A stretch of 61,578 nucleotides of DNA from Mycobacterium sp. 1081908.1 (lineage in GTDB: Bacteria > Actinomycetota > Actinomycetes > Mycobacteriales > Mycobacteriaceae), in assembly GCF_001673535.1 (NCBI RefSeq), contig NZ_LZLY01000131.1:1-61578 (forward strand). The letters are read 5' to 3'. Below, one piece after another: positions 1 through 7,901 of the stretch (positions are counted from its first letter, which is position 1; each line of letters opens with the position of its first letter). The notes beneath the pieces are model-generated. The model saw nothing but the letters and a program-made list of their open reading frames with translations. It ran no database searches and was not told the origin of the DNA. Both the position numbers and the translations under genes were made by a program.

Positions 1-123
1 CTGGTGGTCGCGTGCGTGGATGCCGGCGTGCCGGTCCAGTGCCTGCCCGGCCCGCCGCCGCTGCCGCCGCACCCGCAGATCTGCACACCCGGGATCGGTC
101 CGCTGAAGGCCTGCACACCCTGA
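1..123 (+). pseudogene. Inverted partial copy of rsmI running off the left edge
   Basis: Bases 1-50 are an exact reverse-strand copy of bases 618-667 inside rsmI. They encode the same stretch (LVVACVDAGVPVQ then CLPGP) in the opposite direction. Identity stops at about base 51. The frame then continues through unrelated Pro-rich codons to a TGA at 121-123. Because the match is flush with base 1, the copy may extend further upstream. Either a contig-edge fold-back artefact or a true inverted duplication would look like this. A 10-base direct repeat (ctgcacaccc, at 81-90 and 111-120) lies just inside the junction. The segment is not expected to make a functional protein. Confidence 0.6.
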
Positions 124-124
124 A

Positions 125-961
125 CTAGTCGTCACGTAGCTGCAAGACCGCGTCGTAGAGCTGGCGCGTACGCACGTCCGGATGCGCCGCGGCCACCTCG
201 CTGCAGGCGTCCTTGACCCGCACCCCGCCGGCGACCAGCTCCTGGACCTCGGCCACCAGCGACGGCAGGTCGGCGCGGGGCGTCGCGCCCGCGAGCACCA
301 CGGTGATCTCGCCCAGCACCCCGTCGTTCGCCCACGCCGCCAGCTCCTCGAGCGACCCGCGCACCACTTCCTCGTGCACCTTCGTCAGCTCCCGGCAGAC
401 CACCGCCCGGCGGGCGCCGCCGAGCTCGTCCGCGGCGTCGCGCAGGCACGCCGCCAGCCGCCGCGGCGATTCGAAGAACACACAGGTGCGCCGCTCGTCG
501 GCCAGCGAGGCCAACCACGTTCGGCGCGCCGACTTCTTGCGCGGGGCGAACCCCTCGAAGCAGAACCGTTCCGAGGGCAGGCCGGACACCGCGAGCGCGG
601 TCGTCACCGCGGACGGCCCGGGCAGGCACTGGACCGGCACGCCGGCATCCACGCACGCGACCACCAGCCGGTAGCCGGGGTCGCTGATCAACGGCATCCC
701 GGCATCGCTGACCACCAGCACCGTCGCGCCGGCCGTCATCGCGTCGACCAGGGCAGGCACCCGGGTGGCCTCGACCCGGTCGTACAGGCTGACCACCCGG
801 CCGGTGATACCGGCTCCCAGCGCCTTGGCCAGGATCCGCACCCGCCGGGTGTCCTCGGCGGCCACCACGTCGGCGCGCACCAGCGCGTCGATCAGGCGGG
901 GCGAGGCATCCGACGGCTGGCCCAGCGGAGTCGCGCCCAGCAATAGGCGACCGGAGGTCAT
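125..961 (-). CDS. rsmI: 16S rRNA (cytidine1402-2'-O)-methyltransferase RsmI
   Basis: RsmI 2'-O-methylates C1402 in the decoding centre of 16S rRNA using S-adenosylmethionine. The 278-residue product has the family hallmarks: an N-terminal GATPLGQPSDAS-type loop, a VVSDAGMPLISDPGYRLV segment and the CLPGPSAVTTAL motif of the tetrapyrrole-methylase fold. The start is the ATG at 959-961 (MTSGRLLLGATPLG). The same frame stays open upstream for hundreds of codons, but only as antisense to pmt. It is divergent from pmt with about 21 bp between starts, the same arrangement as Rv1003/Rv1002c. A 50-bp inverted copy of codons around residues 98-115 lies at the window edge. Confidence 0.93.
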   Translation of the reverse strand: MTSGRLLLGATPLGQPSDASPRLIDALVRADVVAAEDTRRVRILAKALGAGITGRVVSLYDRVEATRVPALVDAMTAGATVLVVSDAGMPLISDPGYRLVVACVDAGVPVQCLPGPSAVTTALAVSGLPSERFCFEGFAPRKKSARRTWLASLADERRTCVFFESPRRLAACLRDAADELGGARRAVVCRELTKVHEEVVRGSLEELAAWANDGVLGEITVVLAGATPRADLPSLVAEVQELVAGGVRVKDACSEVAAAHPDVRTRQLYDAVLQLRDD

Positions 962-982
962 GACGGACAGCCTACGATCGAC

Positions 983-2545
983 GTGATGACCGCCCCGCCC
1001 CGCGAAAGCGCCGTCGCCGAGCGCGAGCGTGTCGTACCCCTCGACAGCCCCGGCCCGCTGGTTCCGGTGGCGGAGTTCGGGCCGACCGACACCATCCGCG
1101 GCTGGGTCGCAACCGGGGTGATCACGGTGCTGGCGACGGTGACCCGGTTCCTCAACCTGGGCTCGCCGACCGATGCCGGCACACCCGTCTTCGACGAGAA
1201 GCACTATGCGCCCCAGGCGTGGCAGGCGCTGCACAACCACGGGGTGGAAGACAACCCCGGGTTCGGTCTGGTCGTGCACCCGCCGGTCGGCAAGCAATTG
1301 ATCGCGATCGGCGAGGCGATCTTCGGCTACAACGGGGTCGGCTGGCGGTTCACCGGCGCCCTGCTCGGCGTGGTCATGGTGGTGCTGGTGATGCGGACGG
1401 TCCGGCGGATCAGCCGCTCGACGCTGGTCGGCGCGATCGCCGGGGTGCTGGTGATCTGCGACGGCGTCAGCTTCGTCACCGCGCGGACCGCACTGCTCGA
1501 CGGCCTGCTGACCTTCTTCGTGGTGGCGGCGTTCGGCGCCCTCATCGTCGACCGCGATCAGGTGCGACTGCGGCTGCACGTCGCGCTCGCGGAGGGCCGC
1601 AGCGCCCAAACCGTGTGGGGCCCGCGGCTGGGCGTGCGCTGGTGGCGCTTCCTTGCCGGGGTGATGCTCGGATTGGCTTGCGGGACAAAGTGGTCCGGCC
1701 TGTATTTCGTGGTGTTCTTCGGCGTGATGTCGTTGGGGTTCGACGTCGCGGCGCGGCGCCAATACCAAGTCAACCGGCCATGGCTGGGGGTTTTGCGGCG
1801 CGACGTGCTCCCCACCGGGTACGCGCTGGCGCTCATCCCGTTCGCCGTCTACCTCGCCAGCTACGCGCCCTGGTTCGCGTCCGAGACCGCGATCGACCGC
1901 CACGAGGTCGGCCAGTCGATCGGCCCGCACTCGGTTGTTCCGCTGATGCCCGACGCCATTCGCTCGCTGTGGCACTACACCGCCAAGGCGTTTCAGTTCC
2001 ACGCGGGCCTGACGAATTCCGCCGGCAACTACCACCCATGGGAATCCAAACCGTGGAGCTGGCCGATGTCGTTGCGACCGGTGCTCTACGCCATCGACCA
2101 GCAGAACGTCCCCGGCTGCGGCGCGCAGTCCTGCGTCAAGGCGGAGATGTTGGTGGGCACCCCGGCGATGTGGTGGCTGGCGGTGCCAGTGTTGCTCTAC
2201 GCGCTTTGGCGGATGCTGGTGCGCCGCGACTGGCGCTACGCGGCCGTCGTGATCGGTTATTGCGCGGGGTGGCTGCCGTGGTTCGCCGACATCGACCGGC
2301 AGATGTACTTCTTCTACGCCTCGACGATGGCGCCGTTCCTGGCCATGGGCATCGCACTGATCTGCGGCGACATCCTTTATGCCCGTGGCCAAAACTCCGA
2401 GCGGCGAACGCTGGGACTGATCGCGGTCTGCTGCTACGTGGCGTTGGTGGTCACCAATTTCGCGTGGCTGTTCCCGGTGCTGACCGGCCTGCCGATCTCC
2501 CAGCAGACCTGGAACATGGAGATCTGGCTGCCCAGCTGGCGATAG
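983..2545 (+). CDS. pmt: Protein O-mannosyltransferase (GT39, Pmt)
   Basis: This polytopic membrane enzyme transfers mannose from polyprenyl-phosphomannose to Ser/Thr of proteins leaving through Sec, as shown for M. tuberculosis Rv1002c. The roughly 520-residue product has the family's acidic DE motif in the first extracytoplasmic loop (PVFDEKHYAPQAW, near residue 75). It also has many hydrophobic segments, including MVVLVMRTV, AFGALIVD, TGYALALIPFAVYL and WLAVPVLLYALW. The GTG at 983 is directly followed by an ATG at 986, and either could be used. It is divergent from rsmI, as in other mycobacteria. Confidence 0.93.
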   Translation: MMTAPPRESAVAERERVVPLDSPGPLVPVAEFGPTDTIRGWVATGVITVLATVTRFLNLGSPTDAGTPVFDEKHYAPQAWQALHNHGVEDNPGFGLVVHPPVGKQLIAIGEAIFGYNGVGWRFTGALLGVVMVVLVMRTVRRISRSTLVGAIAGVLVICDGVSFVTARTALLDGLLTFFVVAAFGALIVDRDQVRLRLHVALAEGRSAQTVWGPRLGVRWWRFLAGVMLGLACGTKWSGLYFVVFFGVMSLGFDVAARRQYQVNRPWLGVLRRDVLPTGYALALIPFAVYLASYAPWFASETAIDRHEVGQSIGPHSVVPLMPDAIRSLWHYTAKAFQFHAGLTNSAGNYHPWESKPWSWPMSLRPVLYAIDQQNVPGCGAQSCVKAEMLVGTPAMWWLAVPVLLYALWRMLVRRDWRYAAVVIGYCAGWLPWFADIDRQMYFFYASTMAPFLAMGIALICGDILYARGQNSERRTLGLIAVCCYVALVVTNFAWLFPVLTGLPISQQTWNMEIWLPSWR

Positions 2546-2570
2546 TTTTTGCGGCCCTGCGGCGAGCCTG

Positions 2571-2630
2571 CGAGATTGCCGTGGTGGCTGTGATTGGCGC
2601 GCGATCACGACCATGACGGCAATCTCGGCG
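2571..2630. repeat. 60-bp palindromic repeat, copy A
   Basis: This 60-bp element has perfect 12-bp terminal inverted repeats, CGAGATTGCCGT at 2571-2582 and ACGGCAATCTCG at 2616-2627. It is a direct repeat of 3497-3556, with 51 of 60 positions identical and no gaps. It lies between the pmt stop and the start of the DUF559 gene. Transcribed, it would fold into a hairpin on either strand, so it could also act as a terminator. The differences between the copies lie in the central part, while the ends are identical. Confidence 0.85.
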
Positions 2631-2661
2631 GGCTGTCGGTGGTGGCGCGCATCATGGCCGC

Positions 2662-3510
2662 GTGGCGGGGGTCTTTCTCGGGAGCGAAGCAGTAGCGCGC
2701 GGCGCCCTCACGCGCGGCCAATTGCGTTGGAACTACAGGAAGATCCATCGCGATGTCTATCTACCCAAGACCGCGTCACGCTCGCTGAGGGACGACATCT
2801 ACGCGGCGTGGTTGCGGTCCGGCCGCCGGGGAATCATCGCGGGACGCGCGGCCGCCGCGCTGCACGGAGCCAAATGGGTCGAGGACTTCACTCCTGTTGA
2901 GATCGTCGGGCCGTTCAACCATCCGCCGCCGGGCATCATCGTCCGCCGCGAACGCATCGCCGCGCAGGATCTCGTTGAGCGGGATCAGCTGCGACTGACG
3001 AACCCGCCGCGTACCGCGTTCGATCTGGCGCGTTATCTCCCGCGCGATCCCGCAGTCGCCAATCTTGACGCGCTATCGGCCGCTACCGGCCTCAGCGCCG
3101 CGGACGTAATGCCGTTGATCGAGCGCCACCCGGGCGCACGGGGCGTCCGTCAGTGCCGAACAGCGCTCTCGCTGATGGACGGTGGCGCGCAGTCTCCCAA
3201 AGAGAGCTGGTTGCGGCTGATGCTCATCGACGCCGGCTTACCGCGGCCTACGACACAGATTCGGGTCACGGATGGCATCCTCGTCGCGTTCCTCGATATG
3301 GGATGGGAAGGGCCAATGGTGGCACTCGAATACGACGGCGACCAGCATCGAACCGATCGGCGGCAATACGTGCGCGACATCCGCCGAGCCGAGATGATCC
3401 ATCGCCTCGGTTGGCAGGTGATCAAGGTGATCAACGAAGACAGGCCGAACGTCGTCATCGAACGGGCACGCGCCGCCTTGGCCCGGAGAGACGCACCGAG
3501 ATTGCCGTGA
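2662..3510 (+). CDS. AbiEi-like N-terminal domain plus DUF559 (Vsr-like) endonuclease protein
   Basis: This 282-residue protein has two parts. Residues 1-125 resemble the winged-helix and transcriptional-regulator region of AbiEi-type antitoxins (GALTRGQLRW, RDVYLPK, GRAAAALHGAK, NPPRTAFDLAR). Residues about 178-275 match the DUF559/Vsr nuclease fold of the PD-(D/E)XK superfamily, with candidate catalytic residues E181, D212, E223, D225 and H229 (FLDMGW and ALEYDGDQH) and a basic RRxxxVRDIRRAEMI helix. It starts at GTG 2662. Its last codons (R-L-P-stop) lie inside repeat copy B, and copy A lies 31 bp upstream of the start. The role is unknown: nuclease, toxin-antitoxin or mobile-element function are all possible. 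It interrupts the usual pmt-arcA neighbourhood. Confidence 0.8.
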   Translation: MAGVFLGSEAVARGALTRGQLRWNYRKIHRDVYLPKTASRSLRDDIYAAWLRSGRRGIIAGRAAAALHGAKWVEDFTPVEIVGPFNHPPPGIIVRRERIAAQDLVERDQLRLTNPPRTAFDLARYLPRDPAVANLDALSAATGLSAADVMPLIERHPGARGVRQCRTALSLMDGGAQSPKESWLRLMLIDAGLPRPTTQIRVTDGILVAFLDMGWEGPMVALEYDGDQHRTDRRQYVRDIRRAEMIHRLGWQVIKVINEDRPNVVIERARAALARRDAPRLP

Positions 3511-3556
3511 GGGCTGCGATTTGTGCACCGCCACGACCATGACGGCAATCTCGGCG
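3497..3556. repeat. 60-bp palindromic repeat, copy B
   Basis: This is the second copy of the element at 2571-2630, in the same orientation, with inverted ends at 3497-3508 and 3542-3553. It overlaps the end of the DUF559 gene: the left arm encodes the final residues, and the stop TGA occupies 3508-3510. arcA ends on the opposite strand 10 bp beyond it. The hairpin could therefore also serve as a shared terminator for the two convergent genes. Confidence 0.85.
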
Positions 3557-3566
3557 CAAGACGAAA

Positions 3567-4778
3567 CTAGACCGGATCGCGCGCGGCGGGACAGGACATG
3601 CACCGCGGGCCGCCGCGGCCGGTGCTCAATTCGGATCCCGCGATGGTGAGCACCTCGATGCCCGCCTCCTCGAGGCGGGCGTTGGTCTGCGCGTTGCGCT
3701 CGTAGGCGACGACGACGCCGGGCGCCAGGGCCAGCGTGTTGTTGCCGTCGTCCCACTGCTCGCGCTCGGCGACGAGGGGGTCCAGCCCCGTGCCGATGAC
3801 CCGCAGCTTGTCGATCCCCATCGCCTTGGCGGCCGCCTCCGGGAACGGCGTCTCGTCGCCGATGGCGACGCCGTCGGGCGTGCGCTGGATGGTGAAGGCC
3901 GACAGCGTGTCGACGACGTTCGCGTACATCACCACGGTGTCGGTGTCGACCATCGTGCACACCGTGTCCAGGTGCATCTGCGCGCGCCGCTGGGCGATCG
4001 GCACCGCGAGCACCGTGTGCGCGAGATCGTCGTCGAAAAGGCTGCGCGCCAACGCTTCCGCGCCCGCCGGGGTCGTCCGTTCGCCAACCCCGACCGCGAC
4101 CACCCCGGGGGCGAGCAGCAGCACGTCACCGCCCTCGACGGGGGCGGTGCGCGACTCGTAGGCGCGGCGCACCCCGGTGAACCGCGGGTGGTGGGCATAG
4201 ATCAGGTCGGTCAACGACGCCTCGCGAACGCGCGCCCGCAGCGCCAGCGTCGGGATCACCACCCGCGGCCCGATCCATATCGACGAGTCGCGGGTGAACA
4301 CCAGGTTCGGCAGTGGGTCGATGACGAAGTCCGCCCCGTGGTGCATGCGAAGCACCAGGGAGACGTCGGTCCGGGTGTCCGGCGGCAGCTCGTTGAACGT
4401 CATGCCGGCCATCAACACGGAGGCCAGCATCACCGGGTCCAGCCCCCGCAGGTAGGCCGAAAGCTCTTGCGCCAGTGGCGTTCCGAGCCGACGAGCGTCC
4501 ACCGCGGCCGCGACACCCTGCATCCGGGCGGCCCCGCTGTGGTTGAGCGCCTCGGTCAGCAGATCCGACAGCAGCAGCACCTCGACGCCCCGGGAACGCA
4601 GCAGCTCGGCGAACTGGTCGTGTTCCTCCTGCGCCCGCGCGACCCAGGGCAACCCGTCGAAGAGCAGCTGGTCGTTGTTGCGCGGATTGAGCCGGCGCAG
4701 CTCCGCGCCGGGGCGGTGCAGGATAGCGACCCGCAGCGCGCCGACCTCGGAATTGGTGCCCAGCTCAACAACACCCAC
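3567..4778 (-). CDS. arcA: Arginine deiminase
   Basis: The enzyme hydrolyses arginine to citrulline and ammonia. The 403-residue product is close to the length and sequence of M. tuberculosis Rv1001. Visible motifs are NLVFTRDSS (substrate-binding region), VEGGDVL, MHLDTVCT and the C-terminal RCMSCP, whose first Cys (about residue 393) fits the family's nucleophile. I chose GTG 4778 (GVVELGTNSEVG) because this is where homology begins. The frame is open another 26 codons upstream but reads Arg/Pro-rich filler there. It stands alone here without arcB or arcC, so a full arginine deiminase pathway is not encoded locally. Confidence 0.93.
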   Translation of the reverse strand: MGVVELGTNSEVGALRVAILHRPGAELRRLNPRNNDQLLFDGLPWVARAQEEHDQFAELLRSRGVEVLLLSDLLTEALNHSGAARMQGVAAAVDARRLGTPLAQELSAYLRGLDPVMLASVLMAGMTFNELPPDTRTDVSLVLRMHHGADFVIDPLPNLVFTRDSSIWIGPRVVIPTLALRARVREASLTDLIYAHHPRFTGVRRAYESRTAPVEGGDVLLLAPGVVAVGVGERTTPAGAEALARSLFDDDLAHTVLAVPIAQRRAQMHLDTVCTMVDTDTVVMYANVVDTLSAFTIQRTPDGVAIGDETPFPEAAAKAMGIDKLRVIGTGLDPLVAEREQWDDGNNTLALAPGVVVAYERNAQTNARLEEAGIEVLTIAGSELSTGRGGPRCMSCPAARDPV

Positions 4779-4827
4779 CCTGAAAACGGTAGCGGGTCGC
4801 CGGGCCGGCCCCGTCGCCATCGAACGG

Positions 4828-5445
4828 ATGTGCGATAAACTGGGCGCCGTGAGCATCGCGGTTCAGGGCTCGCTGTTCGAGCACACCGAGCGCAGGCAGC
4901 TCGGTGAGGGCGCCTTCATCGAGATCCGCGCCGGCTGGCTGACCGAGGCCGATGTCCTGCTCGCCGACCTCCTGTCGACCGTTCCATGGCGCGCCGAGCG
5001 CCGCCACATGTACGACCGGGTGGTCGACGTGCCGCGGCTGGTCAGCTTTCACGACCTGACGGTCGAGGATCCCCCACACCCGCTGCTGGGCAAGCTGCGG
5101 CGGCGGCTCAACGACATCTACGCGGGCGAGCTCGGCGAGCCCTTCACCACCGTCGGGCTGTGTTGTTACCGCGACGGCGCGGACAGCGTCGCCTGGCATG
5201 GCGACACCATCGGGCGCAGCAGTTCGCAGGACACCATGGTGGCGATCGTCAGCCTGGGCGCGACACGCACTTTTGCGATGCGGCGGCGCGGTGGCGGGCC
5301 GTCGCTGCGGCTGCCGCAGGCGCACGGCGATCTGCTGGTGATGGGCGGGTCGTGCCAGCGCACCTGGGAGCACGCGGTGCCCAAGACGTCGGCGGCCGTC
5401 GGCCCCCGCGTCAGCATCCAGTTCCGGCCCCGCGACGTCCGCTAG
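4828..5445 (+). CDS. AlkB-like 2-oxoglutarate/Fe(II) dioxygenase (Rv1000c homologue)
   Basis: This is a small cytosolic member of the AlkB family, which oxidatively removes alkyl groups from nucleic-acid bases. The iron-binding triad is visible: H-x-D in AWHGDTIGR and the distal His in TWEHAVPK, with the 2-oxoglutarate-binding Arg pair in VSIQFRPRD. The ATG at 4828 gives 205 residues. A GTG at 4849 (SIAVQGSLFEH) is a good alternative. It is divergent from arcA, and its stop overlaps by 3 bp the stop of the convergent lipoprotein gene. The substrate (DNA, RNA or other) is not evident. Confidence 0.88.
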   Translation: MCDKLGAVSIAVQGSLFEHTERRQLGEGAFIEIRAGWLTEADVLLADLLSTVPWRAERRHMYDRVVDVPRLVSFHDLTVEDPPHPLLGKLRRRLNDIYAGELGEPFTTVGLCCYRDGADSVAWHGDTIGRSSSQDTMVAIVSLGATRTFAMRRRGGGPSLRLPQAHGDLLVMGGSCQRTWEHAVPKTSAAVGPRVSIQFRPRDVR

Positions 5446-6098
5446 GAACGGACCGCGGCCACCGCCTTGACGAGCAGGTCCCGCGCGCGTTGGGTGTCGA
5501 TCTTGGCCACCGGCTGGTCGGGAATGACCAGCGGATTGGCGATGACGATGACCTGGAAATCACCGAATTGAGCCGAATAGTCGTACAGCTCGCCGGTGCG
5601 GGCTCCCCCGCCGACCACGGCCTGCAGGACCCGGTGCACGCCCGTGGTGCGGGCCCCGTCGATGTGCGGGGCATCGATCACCTCTATGCCGCCGCGCACC
5701 CCGGTGCCGGCGAATGCCACCTTGGCGCAGTCCTTTCCGGGGTCGTTGAACGGCAGGGCTTTTGACGTCTCCAAGGCGATGACGACGAACCGGTTGCCGT
5801 TGCCCTCGGCGGATAGGGCGGCCATGTTGCCCTGCAGGTCGGGTGGCATGTCCGGGCCCACCGCCGCTTTCGCGCAGTTCGCCGGGTCGAAGGTCAGGCC
5901 GTCGGGCAGTTTTCGGGCCGAGAGCAGTTTGGGGTCGACGCCCCGAACGGGAATGTCGGTCACCTTGTAGTCGGGCCCGAAACTCGACTTGACGTCGGCG
6001 ACCTTGCCGATGTCCGCCTTCACGGGTGCGGGATCGCTGCCCGACGAGCATCCGGCGAGCACGCACACGGATGCGGTCGCGAGCAACACCTTCAACAT
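5442..6098 (-). CDS. Putative lipoprotein (paralogue of the next gene upstream)
   Basis: The protein has 218 residues from the ATG at 6098. It has a lipoprotein signal: MLKVLLATASVCVLAGC, with the lipobox LAGC placing the acylated Cys at about residue 17. The mature part shares a pattern with the product of 6126-6800: a K/DLL-S-A-R region, a central Asp/Pro-rich segment, an ETSKA/LDQG region, a V-DAPHIDGA block and a C-terminal DLLVKAV-A-RS end. A tandem duplication is likely. Mycobacterial lipoproteins of this kind (Rv0999 position) have no assigned function. It is the last gene of an apparent operon behind pat. Confidence 0.75.
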   Translation of the reverse strand: MLKVLLATASVCVLAGCSSGSDPAPVKADIGKVADVKSSFGPDYKVTDIPVRGVDPKLLSARKLPDGLTFDPANCAKAAVGPDMPPDLQGNMAALSAEGNGNRFVVIALETSKALPFNDPGKDCAKVAFAGTGVRGGIEVIDAPHIDGARTTGVHRVLQAVVGGGARTGELYDYSAQFGDFQVIVIANPLVIPDQPVAKIDTQRARDLLVKAVAAVRS

Positions 6099-6125
6099 CG
6101 TGGCCAATCTACCCAACGGGGATGC

Positions 6126-6800
6126 TCAGCTGCGCAACGTGGACACCGTTTTGACGAGGAGATCGGCGGCGAATTGCGCCGGCAGCGCGGGCAGCGCCGA
6201 ACCGGGGTCAGTGGTCAGCGTCGTGAACGCGTAGTAGTTGCCCAGATACGCGGTGAAGATGTATGCGCGCGAATCGATTTCGGTACCCGATTCGACCGAC
6301 GACTTGGTGTCGGCAACCATGCCGATGGTCGCGACGCCGTCGATGCGGGGGGCATCGACGAGGTGCACGGTTGCCGTGGTGTGCCCGTCGCTCATGGTCC
6401 ACCGCCCGCACGCCGCCACGACGCCCTGGTCGAGGTCCACCGGCCCCGGCAAAGTCACCACCACCGCGTCGACGATGCCGCCGGTGCCCGACCCGGAGAA
6501 GCCCTGCGCGGACTGGTCGCGTCCGTCGCCCGGGTCGGCGAGCGTCGCGCACTGCGGCGGCTTGGCCCTCGCGTCGGCTCCGAGGCTCCAGACCACCCTC
6601 GGTGTGAGCCCGCTCGGGATGCCGGTGCTCACCTCGTAGTGCGGGGGCAGCTCGCCCACCACCCGCTTGATGTTGGCGGGGTTGACCTTCGAGTCGGGGG
6701 CGGCGGCAGGTTTGGAGGGTGTGGCGGACGGCGCGTGAGCGGGCCCGTGTGAGCACGCCATCAGCAGGACCGCCGAAATGCCAATCCAGAAGGGCCGCAT
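6126..6800 (-). CDS. Putative lipoprotein, tandem paralogue
   Basis: This 224-residue lipoprotein has a short signal peptide (MRPFWIGISAVLLMAC, lipid-modified Cys at about 16) followed by a Ser/Pro/Ala-rich linker and a globular domain. The domain shares the VHLVDAPRIDGVATIG and DLLVKTVSTLRS blocks with the downstream paralogue (HIDGA and DLLVKAVAAVRS there). The start is ATG 6800, only 6 bp after the pat stop, so it is probably co-transcribed with pat. The function is unknown. Anchoring on the outer face of the plasma membrane is expected from the lipobox. Confidence 0.75.
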   Translation of the reverse strand: MRPFWIGISAVLLMACSHGPAHAPSATPSKPAAAPDSKVNPANIKRVVGELPPHYEVSTGIPSGLTPRVVWSLGADARAKPPQCATLADPGDGRDQSAQGFSGSGTGGIVDAVVVTLPGPVDLDQGVVAACGRWTMSDGHTTATVHLVDAPRIDGVATIGMVADTKSSVESGTEIDSRAYIFTAYLGNYYAFTTLTTDPGSALPALPAQFAADLLVKTVSTLRS

Positions 6801-6806
6801 GCCCGT

Positions 6807-7823
6807 TCAGCCGACCGCTTCGATCACTTGACGGGCGACGCGCTTGATCTGTTCGGCCATCTGGCGCCCGAAGATCAGCCGCTGGGGCACGTCGATGACG
6901 GTGGTGATGACGCCGACGTCCTCGCGCTCCCACACCGCGCCGTAGTGGTCCATGATCGCGCGCATCGGCGCGTTTTCGGAAAGCATTCGCGCGGAGAACC
7001 TTTCGACGCCGTCGACCCTGGCGGCGATGGACAGCGCGCCGATCAGGAAGCTGCCGATGCCCCGGCCCTGATAGGCGTCGGCGACGGTGAAGGCGATCTC
7101 GGCGGTCGTGGGATCGTTCTCGTCGCGCACGAAGCGGGCGTCGGCCACCGGGTTGTCCCCGTCGGTCACCACCCACACGAAGTGGTCGACGTAGTCGACC
7201 TCGGACAGGTAGTGCAGCAGCGCCGGGGAGGGAATGCGGGCCGTCATGAACCGCCGATACAGCGTCTCGCTGGAGAACTGGATGTGGCCGTGCACCGTGC
7301 GCTCGTCGTCGCCCGGCAGGACCGGGCGCAGCATCAGGCGGGAACCGTCGCGGACCTCGATGGGGATCGGGGTGATGAATTCGGCCAGACGCTGGCGCAC
7401 GGTGCGCAGCAACCGCGGCATGACCCCGGGCAGGTGCACCATCCGGGTGAAGGCGTCGTTGTCGCCGATCCAGCCGGTCAGCGGTTCGGCCGTGGTGACC
7501 GTCGCGATGCGCGGGATGTTCCGCAACAGGGCGATCTCTCCCACGATGGTTCCGGGCGATACCTCCCCGGCGTTGATCGTGCCGTCGTTGTCGACGCGCT
7601 TGATTTCGGCGGTTCCCGACGAGATGAGCAGGAACGAAACCGCCTGCTCGCCCTGCTGCATCAGCACCTGGCCGGCGGCGGCGCGCAGCGGCTGGAGCCG
7701 GGCCGCCAGCGGCACCAGCTCCTCGATTGGGCAGCCTTCGAAGATGTCCATCGTCGCGAGCTCTTCCGCCCGCGCTCCGGTCAGTTCGGCCACTGCGATG
7801 TCCCCGCTGATCCGTATTGTCAT
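6807..7823 (-). CDS. pat: cAMP-dependent protein lysine acetyltransferase Pat (Rv0998 homologue)
   Basis: In M. tuberculosis this enzyme acetylates a lysine of acyl-CoA synthetases (including Acs) and is activated by cAMP. The 338-residue product has a cyclic-nucleotide-binding domain at about 20-140 with the phosphate-binding cassette GEIALLRNIPRIATVT, followed by a GNAT domain at about 150-330. The GNAT acetyl-CoA loop is DAYQGRGIGSFLIG, and the preceding TAEIAFTV carries the likely general-base Glu. I chose the ATG at 7823 (MTIRISGDIAV). An in-frame extension upstream lacks family similarity. Two lipoprotein genes follow closely, and a methyltransferase gene diverges 78 bp away. Confidence 0.92.
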   Translation of the reverse strand: MTIRISGDIAVAELTGARAEELATMDIFEGCPIEELVPLAARLQPLRAAAGQVLMQQGEQAVSFLLISSGTAEIKRVDNDGTINAGEVSPGTIVGEIALLRNIPRIATVTTAEPLTGWIGDNDAFTRMVHLPGVMPRLLRTVRQRLAEFITPIPIEVRDGSRLMLRPVLPGDDERTVHGHIQFSSETLYRRFMTARIPSPALLHYLSEVDYVDHFVWVVTDGDNPVADARFVRDENDPTTAEIAFTVADAYQGRGIGSFLIGALSIAARVDGVERFSARMLSENAPMRAIMDHYGAVWEREDVGVITTVIDVPQRLIFGRQMAEQIKRVARQVIEAVG

Positions 7824-7901
7824 CTCGGCCCTTGCCCACGTTATGGGTTGCGTTCCCGGCGCGGCAAGGATGACACCGCGTGCGACGGTCAAACTAGACG
7901 C

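Noticed and set aside
125..2614. An 829-codon open frame on the minus strand through pmt and rsmI
   Set aside because: Only the last 278 codons (rsmI) have protein-family character. The rest is antisense to pmt and is Arg/His/Pro-rich, as GC-rich antisense frames are.
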